From assembly GCA_017303395.1 (NCBI GenBank), contig JAFLBN010000010.1, forward strand, positions 1 through 64,000: a stretch of 64,000 nt of DNA, written 5' to 3'. The notes beneath the pieces were generated by a model. It did not search any database, was not told the DNA's origin, and worked only from the letters and a program-made list of their open reading frames with translations. Both the position numbers and the translations under genes were made by a program. Below, in pieces: positions 16,155 through 23,136 of this stretch. The stretch is from Chitinophagales bacterium (lineage in GTDB: Bacteria > Bacteroidota > Bacteroidia > Chitinophagales > Chitinophagaceae). How positions within the stretch are numbered: position 1 is the stretch's first letter; every line of letters begins with the position of its first letter.

Positions 16155-16873
16155 TGTACCGCATCACTGACCAACAAGTTGATTTTATTCTCGACGACAT
16201 AAGACGTCGTGGCGTTGAGATGGAGGATCTGCAGTATAACCTCCTTGATCATATTTGTTGCATCATTGAGCAAAACCTCGAAGAGGGTGGAGACTTTGAG
16301 GCTTACTATCTGCAAACAGTTGCAGCTTTTTACAAACAGCAATTGTCAGAGATAGAAGAGGAAACCATCCGATTGTTAACATTCAAAAACTATTACAGTA
16401 TGAAAAAACTGATGATGGGGTGCGGTGCATTTTCTGCATTTGCATTCGTAGTTGGTTCGTTTTTTAAAGTAATGCATTGGCCCGGGGCAGGTGCAATATT
16501 AGGCCTTGCTTTCCTTGTATTCTGCCTGCTGTTTCTACCGCTGCTGTTTCTGCTCAAGACACGAGAGTCGGGTTCAACACGCGATAGTATTATACTTGGA
16601 GCGGCAACACTGGCGGGCATCTTGTATGGTATATCCATGCTGTTTCAGATTATGCATTGGCCTGGCGCACGTATTATTTGGTTCTCTACATTGGGGCTTA
16701 CGGCTTTTGTGTTGTTGCCATTGTATTTCTTCAATGGTATACGCAAGCCTGAGGCTAAGACCAATACTATTGTAACCAGTATAATACTGATAGGTGTATT
16801 GGGTATGCAGTTTACACTTACTGCACTACACAAAAAGCCCGAACCACAAGCGCAGGTACAGGCAAACAAATAG
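16154..16873 (+). CDS. Membrane protein with two GldL-like HWPGA motifs, coupled to padR
   Basis: 239 aa. The first ~80 residues are soluble and acidic (VDFILDDIRRRGVEMEDLQY onward). They are followed by about five transmembrane segments between residues 85 and 225. Two segments end or begin with the same motif, FKVMHWPGAGAILG and FQIMHWPGARIIW. This HWPGA motif is the one seen in the first membrane helix of the gliding/T9SS motor protein GldL, but the rest does not match GldL. The arrangement with padR resembles PadR-controlled membrane sensors or permease-like proteins. Function unknown. Confidence 0.75.
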   Translation: MYRITDQQVDFILDDIRRRGVEMEDLQYNLLDHICCIIEQNLEEGGDFEAYYLQTVAAFYKQQLSEIEEETIRLLTFKNYYSMKKLMMGCGAFSAFAFVVGSFFKVMHWPGAGAILGLAFLVFCLLFLPLLFLLKTRESGSTRDSIILGAATLAGILYGISMLFQIMHWPGARIIWFSTLGLTAFVLLPLYFFNGIRKPEAKTNTIVTSIILIGVLGMQFTLTALHKKPEPQAQVQANK

Positions 16874-16893
16874 CAGTGCCTGCAGATTTTATT

Positions 16894-16929
16894 ATTAATG
16901 GCGTAGCATTTTTTTGCTACGCCATTAAT
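16894..16929 (+). terminator. Terminator after the padR operon
   Basis: ATTAATGGCGTAGCA and its perfect complement separated by six T's, 21 bases after the stop codon. The stem is strong; the T-run is in the loop and after the stem (AATTTTTGG). Confidence 0.85.
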
Positions 16930-16957
16930 TTTTGGCATAGTATTTGCACAATAAGCG

Positions 16958-16965
16958 TAAATTTG
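16958..16965 (+). promoter_or_regulatory. Candidate -7 box of the TPR gene leader
   Basis: TAAATTTG, a perfect TAnnTTTG match, with TTTG at 16931-16934 as a possible -33 element (23-base gap). It is 20 bases before a short upstream ORF and about 185 bases before the TPR start. Confidence 0.45.
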
Positions 16966-16985
16966 TAACACTAATATTTTAAGTT

Positions 16986-17063
16986 ATGCGCCTGCTCAAG
17001 TCATACAAGTCTCTACACTGCCTTATTGTGGCAGCAGGGCAGGCTGTGCTTACCTTCCATTAG
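16986..17063 (+). CDS. Possible 25-codon upstream ORF (leader peptide)
   Basis: ATG-initiated frame encoding MRLLKSYKSLHCLIVAAGQA and five more residues (VLTFH) before TAG. It lies between a clean -7 box and the TPR gene, 87 bases before the TPR start. It could be a leader peptide controlling the downstream gene, or a chance frame. No stem-loop typical of classical attenuation follows it. Confidence 0.25.
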   Translation: MRLLKSYKSLHCLIVAAGQAVLTFH

Positions 17064-17150
17064 CTTCCGTAGCGTAATTACAGTTTTCCCCTACATCGGC
17101 AATCATTATTGCCATACCAAACTATTTATCACAATCAAATTATTACAGCT

Positions 17151-17669
17151 ATGACAGCTGCAGACAAATATTACCTAAAAGCACGGGATTACTATCCTTA
17201 CAATTACGAAGAGGCGTTGGAAGCGCTTGAATATGGCTTGTCTTGCGATGACGAACACGCAGGTTTGCTGACGCTGAAAGGCCGCATATATTATACAGAC
17301 TTGAAAAGGTTTGATGCTGCAAAAGAATGTTTTGAACTGGCTCTGTATTATGATGCCTCGTTCACAGATACCTATTATTCCTATCTCGATTTTGCATTGA
17401 CGATAGAAGACTATGCGTTGATGGCAAGACTTGTAACAAAAGCATTGAAACAAACAGGTATAGATAAAGCTGCCATACTGTACAAAGAAGCACTGATGTA
17501 CGAGATGAGCGGTAGCTACGATAATGCAGTAAAAAGTCTTGCAAATGCTAAGATGCATTGTACATCGGGCAAAAGCCTGAGCTTCTATGAAGAAGAAGCA
17601 GAACGTGTAAAAGAAAAAGAGCGCGATGTGCGTGCAAGACAATTGCCAATTAATATTATCCTTAAATAG
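17151..17669 (+). CDS. Tetratricopeptide-repeat protein
   Basis: 172 aa from ATG 17151 (MTAADKYYLKARDYY); a TTG at 17109 is an unlikely start. The sequence is a row of about four TPR-like helical pairs: YEEALEALEYGLSCDDEHAG, GRIYYTDLKRFDAAKECFEL, KAAILYKEALMYEMSGSYDN and AKMHCTSGKSLSFYEEEAER. There is no signal peptide, so it is probably a cytoplasmic protein-interaction scaffold. Partners are unknown. It ends at a perfect-palindrome terminator shared with the convergent hxlR-type gene. Confidence 0.82.
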   Translation: MTAADKYYLKARDYYPYNYEEALEALEYGLSCDDEHAGLLTLKGRIYYTDLKRFDAAKECFELALYYDASFTDTYYSYLDFALTIEDYALMARLVTKALKQTGIDKAAILYKEALMYEMSGSYDNAVKSLANAKMHCTSGKSLSFYEEEAERVKEKERDVRARQLPINIILK

Positions 17670-17678
17670 TAATCGCCT

Positions 17679-17702
17679 GAAGCGCTGCAATTGCAGCGCT
17701 TC
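17679..17702. terminator. Palindromic terminator between TPR and HxlR genes
   Basis: GAAGCGCTGCAA followed directly by its complement, then TCTTATTTATTT on the plus strand. It lies between two converging stop codons. Confidence 0.85.
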
Positions 17703-17704
17703 TC

Positions 17705-18121
17705 TTATTTATTTGCTTTCTTCAGTACCGCCATCATTTGTTTGGTAATCGCAGCTTTGTCTTTCCTTAGTACTTTACCATATGCAATTGCAGCTTTAGA
17801 TACCGGCAGATATTCATCTGCCCATAGTGTCAGTTCAATTAGTATCGACAGCAGGTCTATACCTTTCTCAGTCAGTTTATAATATATCTTGGCTTTACTG
17901 TCAGGGTGTTCTTCTTTGGTTATGATACCAGTTGATTCAAGCATTGCCAACCTGTCTGCCAGTACATTGGTGGCAATTTTTTCTGCCGATTTCAGAAACT
18001 CGTTATAGGTGTTCTTACCGTTCATCATAATATCACGCACTATTAGCAGCGACCACTTATCGCCGATAATATCCAGTGCGCTACTAATGGGGCAGTCTGA
18101 ACGTTGTTTCAATTGTTTCAC
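17705..18121 (-). CDS. HxlR-family winged-helix regulator
   Basis: 138 aa. The N-terminus carries the family motif DCPISSALDIIGDKWSLLIV, with the conserved Cys that acts as a redox sensor in several HxlR proteins. It is followed by the wing region ATNVLADRLAMLESTGIIT and YYKLTEKGIDLL. HxlR members respond to aldehydes, quinones or oxidants and repress a divergent gene. Here the divergent gene encodes a glyoxalase-fold protein and a palindrome sits between them, which supports this role. Confidence 0.9.
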   Translation of the reverse strand: MKQLKQRSDCPISSALDIIGDKWSLLIVRDIMMNGKNTYNEFLKSAEKIATNVLADRLAMLESTGIITKEEHPDSKAKIYYKLTEKGIDLLSILIELTLWADEYLPVSKAAIAYGKVLRKDKAAITKQMMAVLKKANK

Positions 18122-18136
18122 TATGCAATGATATAA

Positions 18137-18163
18137 AATTAACTTGCTTTTTGCAAGTTAATT
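18137..18163. promoter_or_regulatory. Perfect palindrome between hxlR-type gene and VOC gene (putative operator)
   Basis: AATTAACTTGC, a 5-T spacer and the exact complement GCAAGTTAATT. It lies 16 bp from the regulator start and 30 bp from the VOC start, overlapping a TTAATTTG that may serve as the -7 box of the VOC gene. It is not followed by a gene end, so it is not a terminator. Confidence 0.65.
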
Positions 18164-18192
18164 TGTTTAACTTCGTTTTAAACAATAAAACT

Positions 18193-18543
18193 ATGCTTAC
18201 AGATATTCACCCTAAGCTACCAATGAGGGATAAGGCAAAGACTCGCAGTTTTTATATCGGGCAGCTGGGCTTCAAAGAATTTGGCAGTGCAGATTTTGAT
18301 GGTTACCTGATGGTAGAAAAGGATAGTATTCAGCTACATTTCTTCGAGTTTAAAGATTTGAACCCGAAAGAAAACTATGGGCAGGCATACATCCGTACCA
18401 ATGATATTGATGGGTTGTATCAAGAGCTAAAGAAGAAAGATGTGGAGTGCAGCCCGTTGGAACATAAACCATGGATGCAGCGCGAATTCTCTTTGCTGGA
18501 CCCTGATAACAATCTGCTGACTTTCGGGCAAAACGTATTTTAG
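18193..18543 (+). CDS. VOC (glyoxalase/bleomycin resistance) family protein
   Basis: 116 aa from ATG 18193 (MLTDIHPKLPMRDKAKT); an upstream TTG would add 14 residues lying within the operator. It has the paired beta-alpha-beta modules of the bleomycin-resistance type: FYIGQLGFKEFGSADFDGYL, then LHFFEFKDL, and the second module ending REFSLLDPDNNLLTFGQ. Such proteins bind drugs or metabolise electrophiles. Control by the divergent HxlR regulator is inferred from the shared palindrome. Confidence 0.88.
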   Translation: MLTDIHPKLPMRDKAKTRSFYIGQLGFKEFGSADFDGYLMVEKDSIQLHFFEFKDLNPKENYGQAYIRTNDIDGLYQELKKKDVECSPLEHKPWMQREFSLLDPDNNLLTFGQNVF

Positions 18544-18553
18544 ATACAATGAA

Positions 18554-18579
18554 AAAAGCCACTCAATTGAGTGGCTTTT
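18554..18579. terminator. Bidirectional terminator between VOC gene and tRNA-Pro
   Basis: AAAAGCCACTCAA followed by its perfect complement, with A's before and T's after on both strands. It can end both the VOC transcript and the minus-strand tRNA transcript. Confidence 0.9.
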
Positions 18580-18589
18580 CTTTCTTAAG

Positions 18590-18663
18590 TCGGGAAGACA
18601 GGATTCGAACCTGCGACCCCCTGGTCCCAAACCAGATGCGCTACCGGCCTGCGCTACTTCCCG
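18590..18663 (-). tRNA. tRNA-Pro (anticodon TGG)
   Basis: Minus-strand cloverleaf with acceptor stem CGGGAAG/CTTCCCG, D-stem GCGC/GCGC, anticodon stem TCTGG/CCAGG with loop TTTGGGA, and T-arm GCAGG-TTCGAAT-CCTGT. The anticodon TGG reads proline CCN codons. The CCA end is not encoded. Confidence 0.95.
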
Positions 18664-18699
18664 AACTTCCGGATTCAATCTTCGCTGAAGAAACTCCAG

Positions 18700-18788
18700 C
18701 GGTGAGGGAGGGATTCGAACCCTCGGTACGGTTTGACCCGTACGACAGTTTAGCAAACTGTTGGTTTCGGCCTCTCACCCACCTCACC
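18700..18788 (-). tRNA. tRNA-Ser (anticodon GCT)
   Basis: Minus-strand class II tRNA with acceptor GGTGAGG pairing with CCTCACC, anticodon stem ACAGT/ACTGT with loop TTGCTAA, a long variable arm (CGTACGGG...CCGTACC), T-arm GAGGG-TTCGAAT-CCCTC and discriminator G. GCT reads AGC/AGT serine codons. It is upstream of tRNA-Pro in the same transcript, 36 bp apart. Confidence 0.95.
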
Positions 18789-18850
18789 ATTACCGCAAGC
18801 TAAGCCTGCAATGCATGTTTAGCCGATTGATAATTCCCTTTTGGGGACTG

Positions 18851-18880
18851 CAAAGATAAAGGTATTAACGAAATAACAAA
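18851..18880 (-). promoter_or_regulatory. Promoter of the tRNA-Ser/tRNA-Pro transcript
   Basis: On the minus strand TTTG, an 18-base spacer and TATCTTTG: a full match to the Bacteroidota -33/-7 consensus, about 63 bp before the tRNA-Ser 5' end. The rest of the gap to 18961 shows no gene. Confidence 0.65.
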
Positions 18881-18961
18881 AGATTTTTTCGAACAAAATC
18901 ATATCATATTTTACCTTATAGATAATCCCGCTTACAGCAAGCTTTGCAGGCATCAAAAAGC

Positions 18962-20068
18962 CTATTTCTTGTTGAATACGTACTGCAATTGTACCATAAA
19001 ATAATTCCGTTTGATATATTCTTTGCCGTCGTTGGTTTTGTTCATCAGGCTGTGCCTGTAGGTAACCCCCATGCCTATGTTTTTACTTATCATATAGCCC
19101 ATGCCCGCTGTGGCACCAAAATCTGTGGCTGCCACCTGCTTATTATTTTCTGCCAGATGTTTATTGATATCGTCTATCGTGTTTTGAGATGTGATGATGC
19201 GTTGCACATCTGCACCGGCATTTACATATAGCTTGTCAAACAACTTAATAGATACACTCGGGTTAAATTGCAGGTAAGGCAGGCGCTTGCTATACTGCTC
19301 ATATCTTTCAGATACGGTTGTCAGTTTCATTACAGTATCTGTTAGTTGGCTCGGCACAATTACTTCATCCTCTGTAACGGTTATGTGTTTCACAGAAACA
19401 TCCTGTTGTCCCTGTACAAAGCCAAGGCCTGCATTTATAGTAATGCGTTTACTGAGTTTGTTGCTGATGCTCAGTCCTGCAGCAAAGCTGTTATGGTTTC
19501 TGTACATAGCCATACCTGTATTGATGCCGAATGTTGTTCTCCTCGCACGCGGTTCATCATACAGCATCCATGCTGTATTGTTTTTTTCTTTTTTGTAGCC
19601 TGGTTTATCAAATTGAAAAATGGGTTGATTGTTCGTTGCTACGTTCTCATTTTTCTGTTCTGCTTCGTAGTTTGTTTGCTCTGCTACTGCACGTTTTTCC
19701 AGTATTGCTTTTTCTGTAGTCTTTGCTGTTTGTATTTGTACGGTAGTGCTAACGGATATATTGTTTGTAGTAGTTATTGTTTCAGGTGTAGTAGTATATT
19801 CAATAGTATGCTGTTGAGTATGTGTATTGTTGTTTACAATTATCGTCTCATTGTTTGTAGCAGGGAATAAGTACCATGCAGTGATGGCAGCAGCTATAGC
19901 TGCTGCTGCGGCAGTTTTCTTATACAGCAATGGTAGCAACAGCAGCGTCTTCGGCTTCTGTTTGTTATCCAGCATATGCTGCATACGTTGCCAGTTATCC
20001 TCGTTGTAGGGGATAGTCTCTTCCGAAACTATATCGGATAATCGTTTATCAAATTCACTGTTGGTCAT
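18962..20068 (-). CDS. Inner-membrane-anchored protein with C-terminal beta-barrel-like domain, linked to ECF sigma factor
   Basis: 368 aa from ATG 20068 (MTNSEFDKRLSDIVSEE), one base after the sigma-factor stop, which implies tight coupling. Residues ~1-45 are a soluble cytoplasmic part, followed by one transmembrane segment (AAAAAIAAAITAWYLFPA). A Thr/Asn/Glu-rich periplasmic linker then leads to a C-terminal ~170-residue domain that reads like an outer-membrane-type beta-barrel (INAGLGFVQGQQDVSV, then MGYMISKNIGMGVTYRHSL). This layout is known from Bacteroidota genes next to ECF sigma factors and may act as the anti-sigma factor. No classical FecR or zinc-binding anti-sigma motif is seen. 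Confidence 0.72.
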   Translation of the reverse strand: MTNSEFDKRLSDIVSEETIPYNEDNWQRMQHMLDNKQKPKTLLLLPLLYKKTAAAAAIAAAITAWYLFPATNNETIIVNNNTHTQQHTIEYTTTPETITTTNNISVSTTVQIQTAKTTEKAILEKRAVAEQTNYEAEQKNENVATNNQPIFQFDKPGYKKEKNNTAWMLYDEPRARRTTFGINTGMAMYRNHNSFAAGLSISNKLSKRITINAGLGFVQGQQDVSVKHITVTEDEVIVPSQLTDTVMKLTTVSERYEQYSKRLPYLQFNPSVSIKLFDKLYVNAGADVQRIITSQNTIDDINKHLAENNKQVAATDFGATAGMGYMISKNIGMGVTYRHSLMNKTNDGKEYIKRNYFMVQLQYVFNKK

Positions 20069-20069
20069 A

Positions 20070-20687
20070 TCACTTAGCTTTAAGTTGATACTCACTTATT
20101 TTCTGTTTCAGTAATTCTCTTGCCTGGTTCATATACCAGAAAGATGTTCCTTCTTTTATGCCAAGGCTTTCTGCAATCTCTTTGTGTGTATAGCCTTCAA
20201 ACACACTCAGGTTAAAGACGGTGCGATGTGTTTCGGGTATTTGTTGCAGCACCATAATTATTTCTTTAAAGCCTAGATTATGTAGTGCGTCATTACCTAT
20301 ATGTGCAGATGTAAGAGCAGGTGGGTTTTCGCTCATATCTGTAAACAATAGCACATTATGTTTTTTATTTGCTTTCAGGTTGTCGAGGCAGGTGTTGATG
20401 AGCACACGTTTCATCCAGCCCTCGAAAGATCCCTTTCCATCGTAGAGGTTTATTTTGGTAAATATTTTGTAGAACCCGTCATTCAGCCATTGTTCGGCAT
20501 CGTGCATACTATTGGCATAGCGCAGGCATATCTTCATAAAGTCGCTATAGTATTTGTTATACAAATACCCCTGCGCTTTTCTTTGTTGCTGCCTGCAACC
20601 CTCTATGATTTCTATGTCGCTATACGTTGATGTCACGCCTGTTTGTTGCCAATAATAACCTGCTAACTTAAAATGCTGTAGCAGCAT
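20070..20687 (-). CDS. ECF-family RNA polymerase sigma factor
   Basis: 205 aa with sigma region 2 (QGYLYNKYYSDFMKICLRYA, then DAEQWLNDGFYKIFTKI and FEGWMKRVLINTCLDNL) and region 4 (LQQIPETHRTVFNLSVFEGY, then THKEIAESLGIKEGTSFWYM). Regions 1 and 3 are absent, as in all ECF factors. The reading frame starts at ATG 20687; a GTG at 20636 (VTSTYSDIEIIEGC) would give an N-terminus closer to the usual family length. It is the middle gene of a lipoprotein-sigma-membrane protein cluster. Confidence 0.92.
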   Translation of the reverse strand: MLLQHFKLAGYYWQQTGVTSTYSDIEIIEGCRQQQRKAQGYLYNKYYSDFMKICLRYANSMHDAEQWLNDGFYKIFTKINLYDGKGSFEGWMKRVLINTCLDNLKANKKHNVLLFTDMSENPPALTSAHIGNDALHNLGFKEIIMVLQQIPETHRTVFNLSVFEGYTHKEIAESLGIKEGTSFWYMNQARELLKQKISEYQLKAK

Positions 20688-20729
20688 TGAATAACCAATG
20701 CTGCCAACAGACTTACCCTTCTGTGCTTC

Positions 20730-21269
20730 TTATGGTAATACCACTTTGTCTTTGCCTGCTGTTTTTGCTATATGGCAGCAATCAGTTGCAATTGTGTAAA
20801 CTTCGTTAACAACTTTTGTACTTCCAACATAACCTACAAAACGTACTTGTTTGGTAGTGTTTTCGTTGCCTCTTACCCAGCCGTCGTTTATTACTACATA
20901 CGCATCACGGTACGAATCGTATTCATACAGGTGTGTTGGCAGTTTATTGCCTGCCATATCTTCTGTATGGAAAGATGTAAGTGTTACAGTTGCACCACTG
21001 CTGTTTTTTACTTCAAAGTACACCATCTCGAATTGTTGAGTACAGTATACGCCTGCGCAGTCTTCAGGAATCGGGGTGTCACCGCCTCTGTCTGAAGTGT
21101 CTATTGGTGGCTTAGTGGTGTCGGCATTGTTGTTGCCACTGTTACTGCCGTTGTTGTTGCCAATCTTTTCTTGTCCGTTTCCGCCCGATCCCATCATAGG
21201 GGTTGTTTTTGAACAGCTTGCCATAGCGATAGCAAACACGGCACTCAGCATCATCAGTTTTTTCGTCAT
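20730..21269 (-). CDS. Putative lipoprotein upstream of the ECF sigma gene
   Basis: 179 aa with lipoprotein signal MLSAVFAIAMASCSK (lipid Cys19 or close). A low-complexity Gly/Asn/Asp linker (GNNNGSNSGNNNADTTKPP) follows. The rest is a compact C-terminal domain with two Cys pairs: CAGVYCTQQFEMVYFEV and TIATDCCHIAKTAGKDKV. The function is unknown. It starts 43 bases upstream of the sigma gene on the same strand and is preceded by an ECF-type promoter, so it may be both a target and a partner of the sigma system. Confidence 0.75.
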   Translation of the reverse strand: MTKKLMMLSAVFAIAMASCSKTTPMMGSGGNGQEKIGNNNGSNSGNNNADTTKPPIDTSDRGGDTPIPEDCAGVYCTQQFEMVYFEVKNSSGATVTLTSFHTEDMAGNKLPTHLYEYDSYRDAYVVINDGWVRGNENTTKQVRFVGYVGSTKVVNEVYTIATDCCHIAKTAGKDKVVLP

Positions 21270-21313
21270 AAATCTGTTGTTTTAAGTTATTAATGATTTG
21301 GTTCTGACTATAA

Positions 21314-21338
21314 GACGCAGAGAGGTGCTTTTACCCTT
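21314..21338 (-). promoter_or_regulatory. ECF-type promoter element upstream of the lipoprotein-sigma cluster
   Basis: On the minus strand AAGGGT, 15 bases, then CGTCTTATA, about 45 bp before the lipoprotein start at 21269. CGTC is the -10 signature of many ECF sigma factors and the spacing is right for them. This suggests the cluster is autoregulated by its own sigma factor (inference). Confidence 0.5.
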
Positions 21339-21371
21339 GGATGGTTTCAAAGAAAAATATCCCAAAATGAC

Positions 21372-21397
21372 AAAAGACCGACAATTGTCGGTCTTTT
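21372..21397 (-). terminator. Terminator of dnaA
   Basis: AAAAGACCGACAA and its exact complement in a 26-base palindrome, 21 bases after the dnaA stop on the minus strand. Confidence 0.85.
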
Positions 21398-21417
21398 TAT
21401 AACTGGATGTTAGTTTT

Positions 21418-22896
21418 TTAGATGCTTGCAAGCTGCACTTTCTGTTGCAGTTCCAGCATGTGCTCTTTGTATTCAGTGTCGGTATCCATCAGGTTTTCAA
21501 CCGTTTGGCAAGAGTGTATTACCGTTGTGTGGTCAAATCCGCCAAAGTGTTCGCCAATGTTTTTGAGCGAGCTCTTTGTGAATTTCTTAGCCAGATACAT
21601 TGTTATCTGACGTGCCTGTACCACTTCGCGTTTACGGGTTTTAGCCAGCAGCCTGTCGTATGGCAGGTGGAAGTAGTCGCAAACCATTTTCTGTATGTTC
21701 TCTATCGTCAGCTCGCGTGCAGAAGTCTTCACAAAGTTCTTCATTACACGTTTTGCCAGGTCGATATCGATTTCTTTCTTATTCAGTGTAGCCTGTGCAA
21801 ACAAAGCTATTAGTGCACCTTCCAGTTCGCGTACATTGCTTTGTACGTTATATGCTACATATTTTACTACCTCTTCAGGTATTTCCAAGCCTTCCTGCCT
21901 CATCTTCACCTGCAGTATCAGCTGGCGGGTTTCAAAGTCAGGTGCTTGTATATCAGCATTCAATCCCCAACGGAAACGGCTCAGCAAACGCTCTTGCATA
22001 CCTTCCAGATCTTTCGGTGGGGTATCGCTTGTCAGGATGATTTGTTTACCGCTCTGATGCAGGTGGTTGAATATGGCAAAGAATACATCCTGTGTTTTGG
22101 CAGCAGGAACGAAGAGATGAATATCGTCCACTATCAATACATCTATCAGTTGATAGAAGTGGATGAAATCATTTACTTCATTATTCTTAGAGTGCTCAAT
22201 GAACTGATTGATGAATTTCTCTGCACTTACATACAGTACAGATTTGTTTGGGTGCATCCTGCGTACCTCGTTGCCTATGGCTTGTACAAGGTGCGTTTTG
22301 CCCCAACCTACACCACCAAATACTACCAACGGGTTGAAAGCTGTTGCGCCTGGTTTTTGTGCTACGTGCATACCTGCAGAGCGGGCTACACGGTTACAAT
22401 CACCTTCTACATAGTTTTCAAACGTATAGTTGGCATTCAGTTGCGGGTCTATCTGCATACGCTTCAGGCCCGGTATTGCGTATGGTGTTTTTATGTTGTG
22501 CGGATCATCCCACTTCAGTGGCATGTCCACATAGTTATTCTCTTTTGATGGCTTGTTGTAAGTGCTGCCCGGCATGTTGATAGATGCTGGATTGCGCTGA
22601 GAGCTTGCACTCTCCATCAGAATACGGTATTCCAACCTGCCTTCCTTGCCCAGTACACGCTTAATGGTTTTACCAAGCAATTCTACAAAGTGTTCTTCAA
22701 GCCACTCGTAGAAGAATTGACTCGGAACCTGCAGGGTAAGAACGTTGTTTTCTAAAGCAACAGCCTTTATAGGTTCGAACCAGGTTTGGTACGTACGCCA
22801 GTTGACATTATCCTTTATAATGCCAAGGCACTTGTCCCAAGCTGCTTCAGCTTCGTTAAGTATCTTATTAGAAGTATCGTAAAGGTTGTTATCCAT
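21418..22896 (-). CDS. dnaA: Chromosomal replication initiator DnaA
   Basis: 492 aa AAA+ ATPase that unwinds oriC and also acts as a transcription factor. Domain I is at residues ~15-90 (WRTYQTWFEPIKAVALENN), with a short linker following. Walker A is FGGVGWGKTHLVQAIGNEV (a Trp where Leu is usual), Walker B VLIVDDIHLF, and sensor II lies near NVRELEGALIALFAQA. The domain IV DNA-binding helix carries the DnaA signature GGFDHTTVIHSCQTVENL. The 240 bases upstream of dnaA hold no obvious DnaA-box cluster, so oriC is probably elsewhere, and no dnaN follows. Confidence 0.97.
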   Translation of the reverse strand: MDNNLYDTSNKILNEAEAAWDKCLGIIKDNVNWRTYQTWFEPIKAVALENNVLTLQVPSQFFYEWLEEHFVELLGKTIKRVLGKEGRLEYRILMESASSQRNPASINMPGSTYNKPSKENNYVDMPLKWDDPHNIKTPYAIPGLKRMQIDPQLNANYTFENYVEGDCNRVARSAGMHVAQKPGATAFNPLVVFGGVGWGKTHLVQAIGNEVRRMHPNKSVLYVSAEKFINQFIEHSKNNEVNDFIHFYQLIDVLIVDDIHLFVPAAKTQDVFFAIFNHLHQSGKQIILTSDTPPKDLEGMQERLLSRFRWGLNADIQAPDFETRQLILQVKMRQEGLEIPEEVVKYVAYNVQSNVRELEGALIALFAQATLNKKEIDIDLAKRVMKNFVKTSARELTIENIQKMVCDYFHLPYDRLLAKTRKREVVQARQITMYLAKKFTKSSLKNIGEHFGGFDHTTVIHSCQTVENLMDTDTEYKEHMLELQQKVQLASI

Positions 22897-23136
22897 AATT
22901 GGCTACTCGTTCAACAAGTTAATCCATTTTTTTAATTCCTGGTAATCACAGCGCTACGAATTTTAATCCCGATAAAATATTTCTTTTTTACGGGTGTCTC
23001 GCAACACGCAATATCGATTGAGTTTAAAGTTTCAGACGCCTCAAAAATCTGCCCTTCTTTTCTGTTTGGTTTGTCCCTGCTTCATTTCTTTAGCGGGAGG
23101 ACGAAGTTGCTAACAATTTGTTGAAAAAAAAAATGA

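Noticed and set aside
22897-23136. Possible oriC next to dnaA
   Set aside because: No DnaA-box cluster or typical A/T-rich unwinding repeats were seen by eye.
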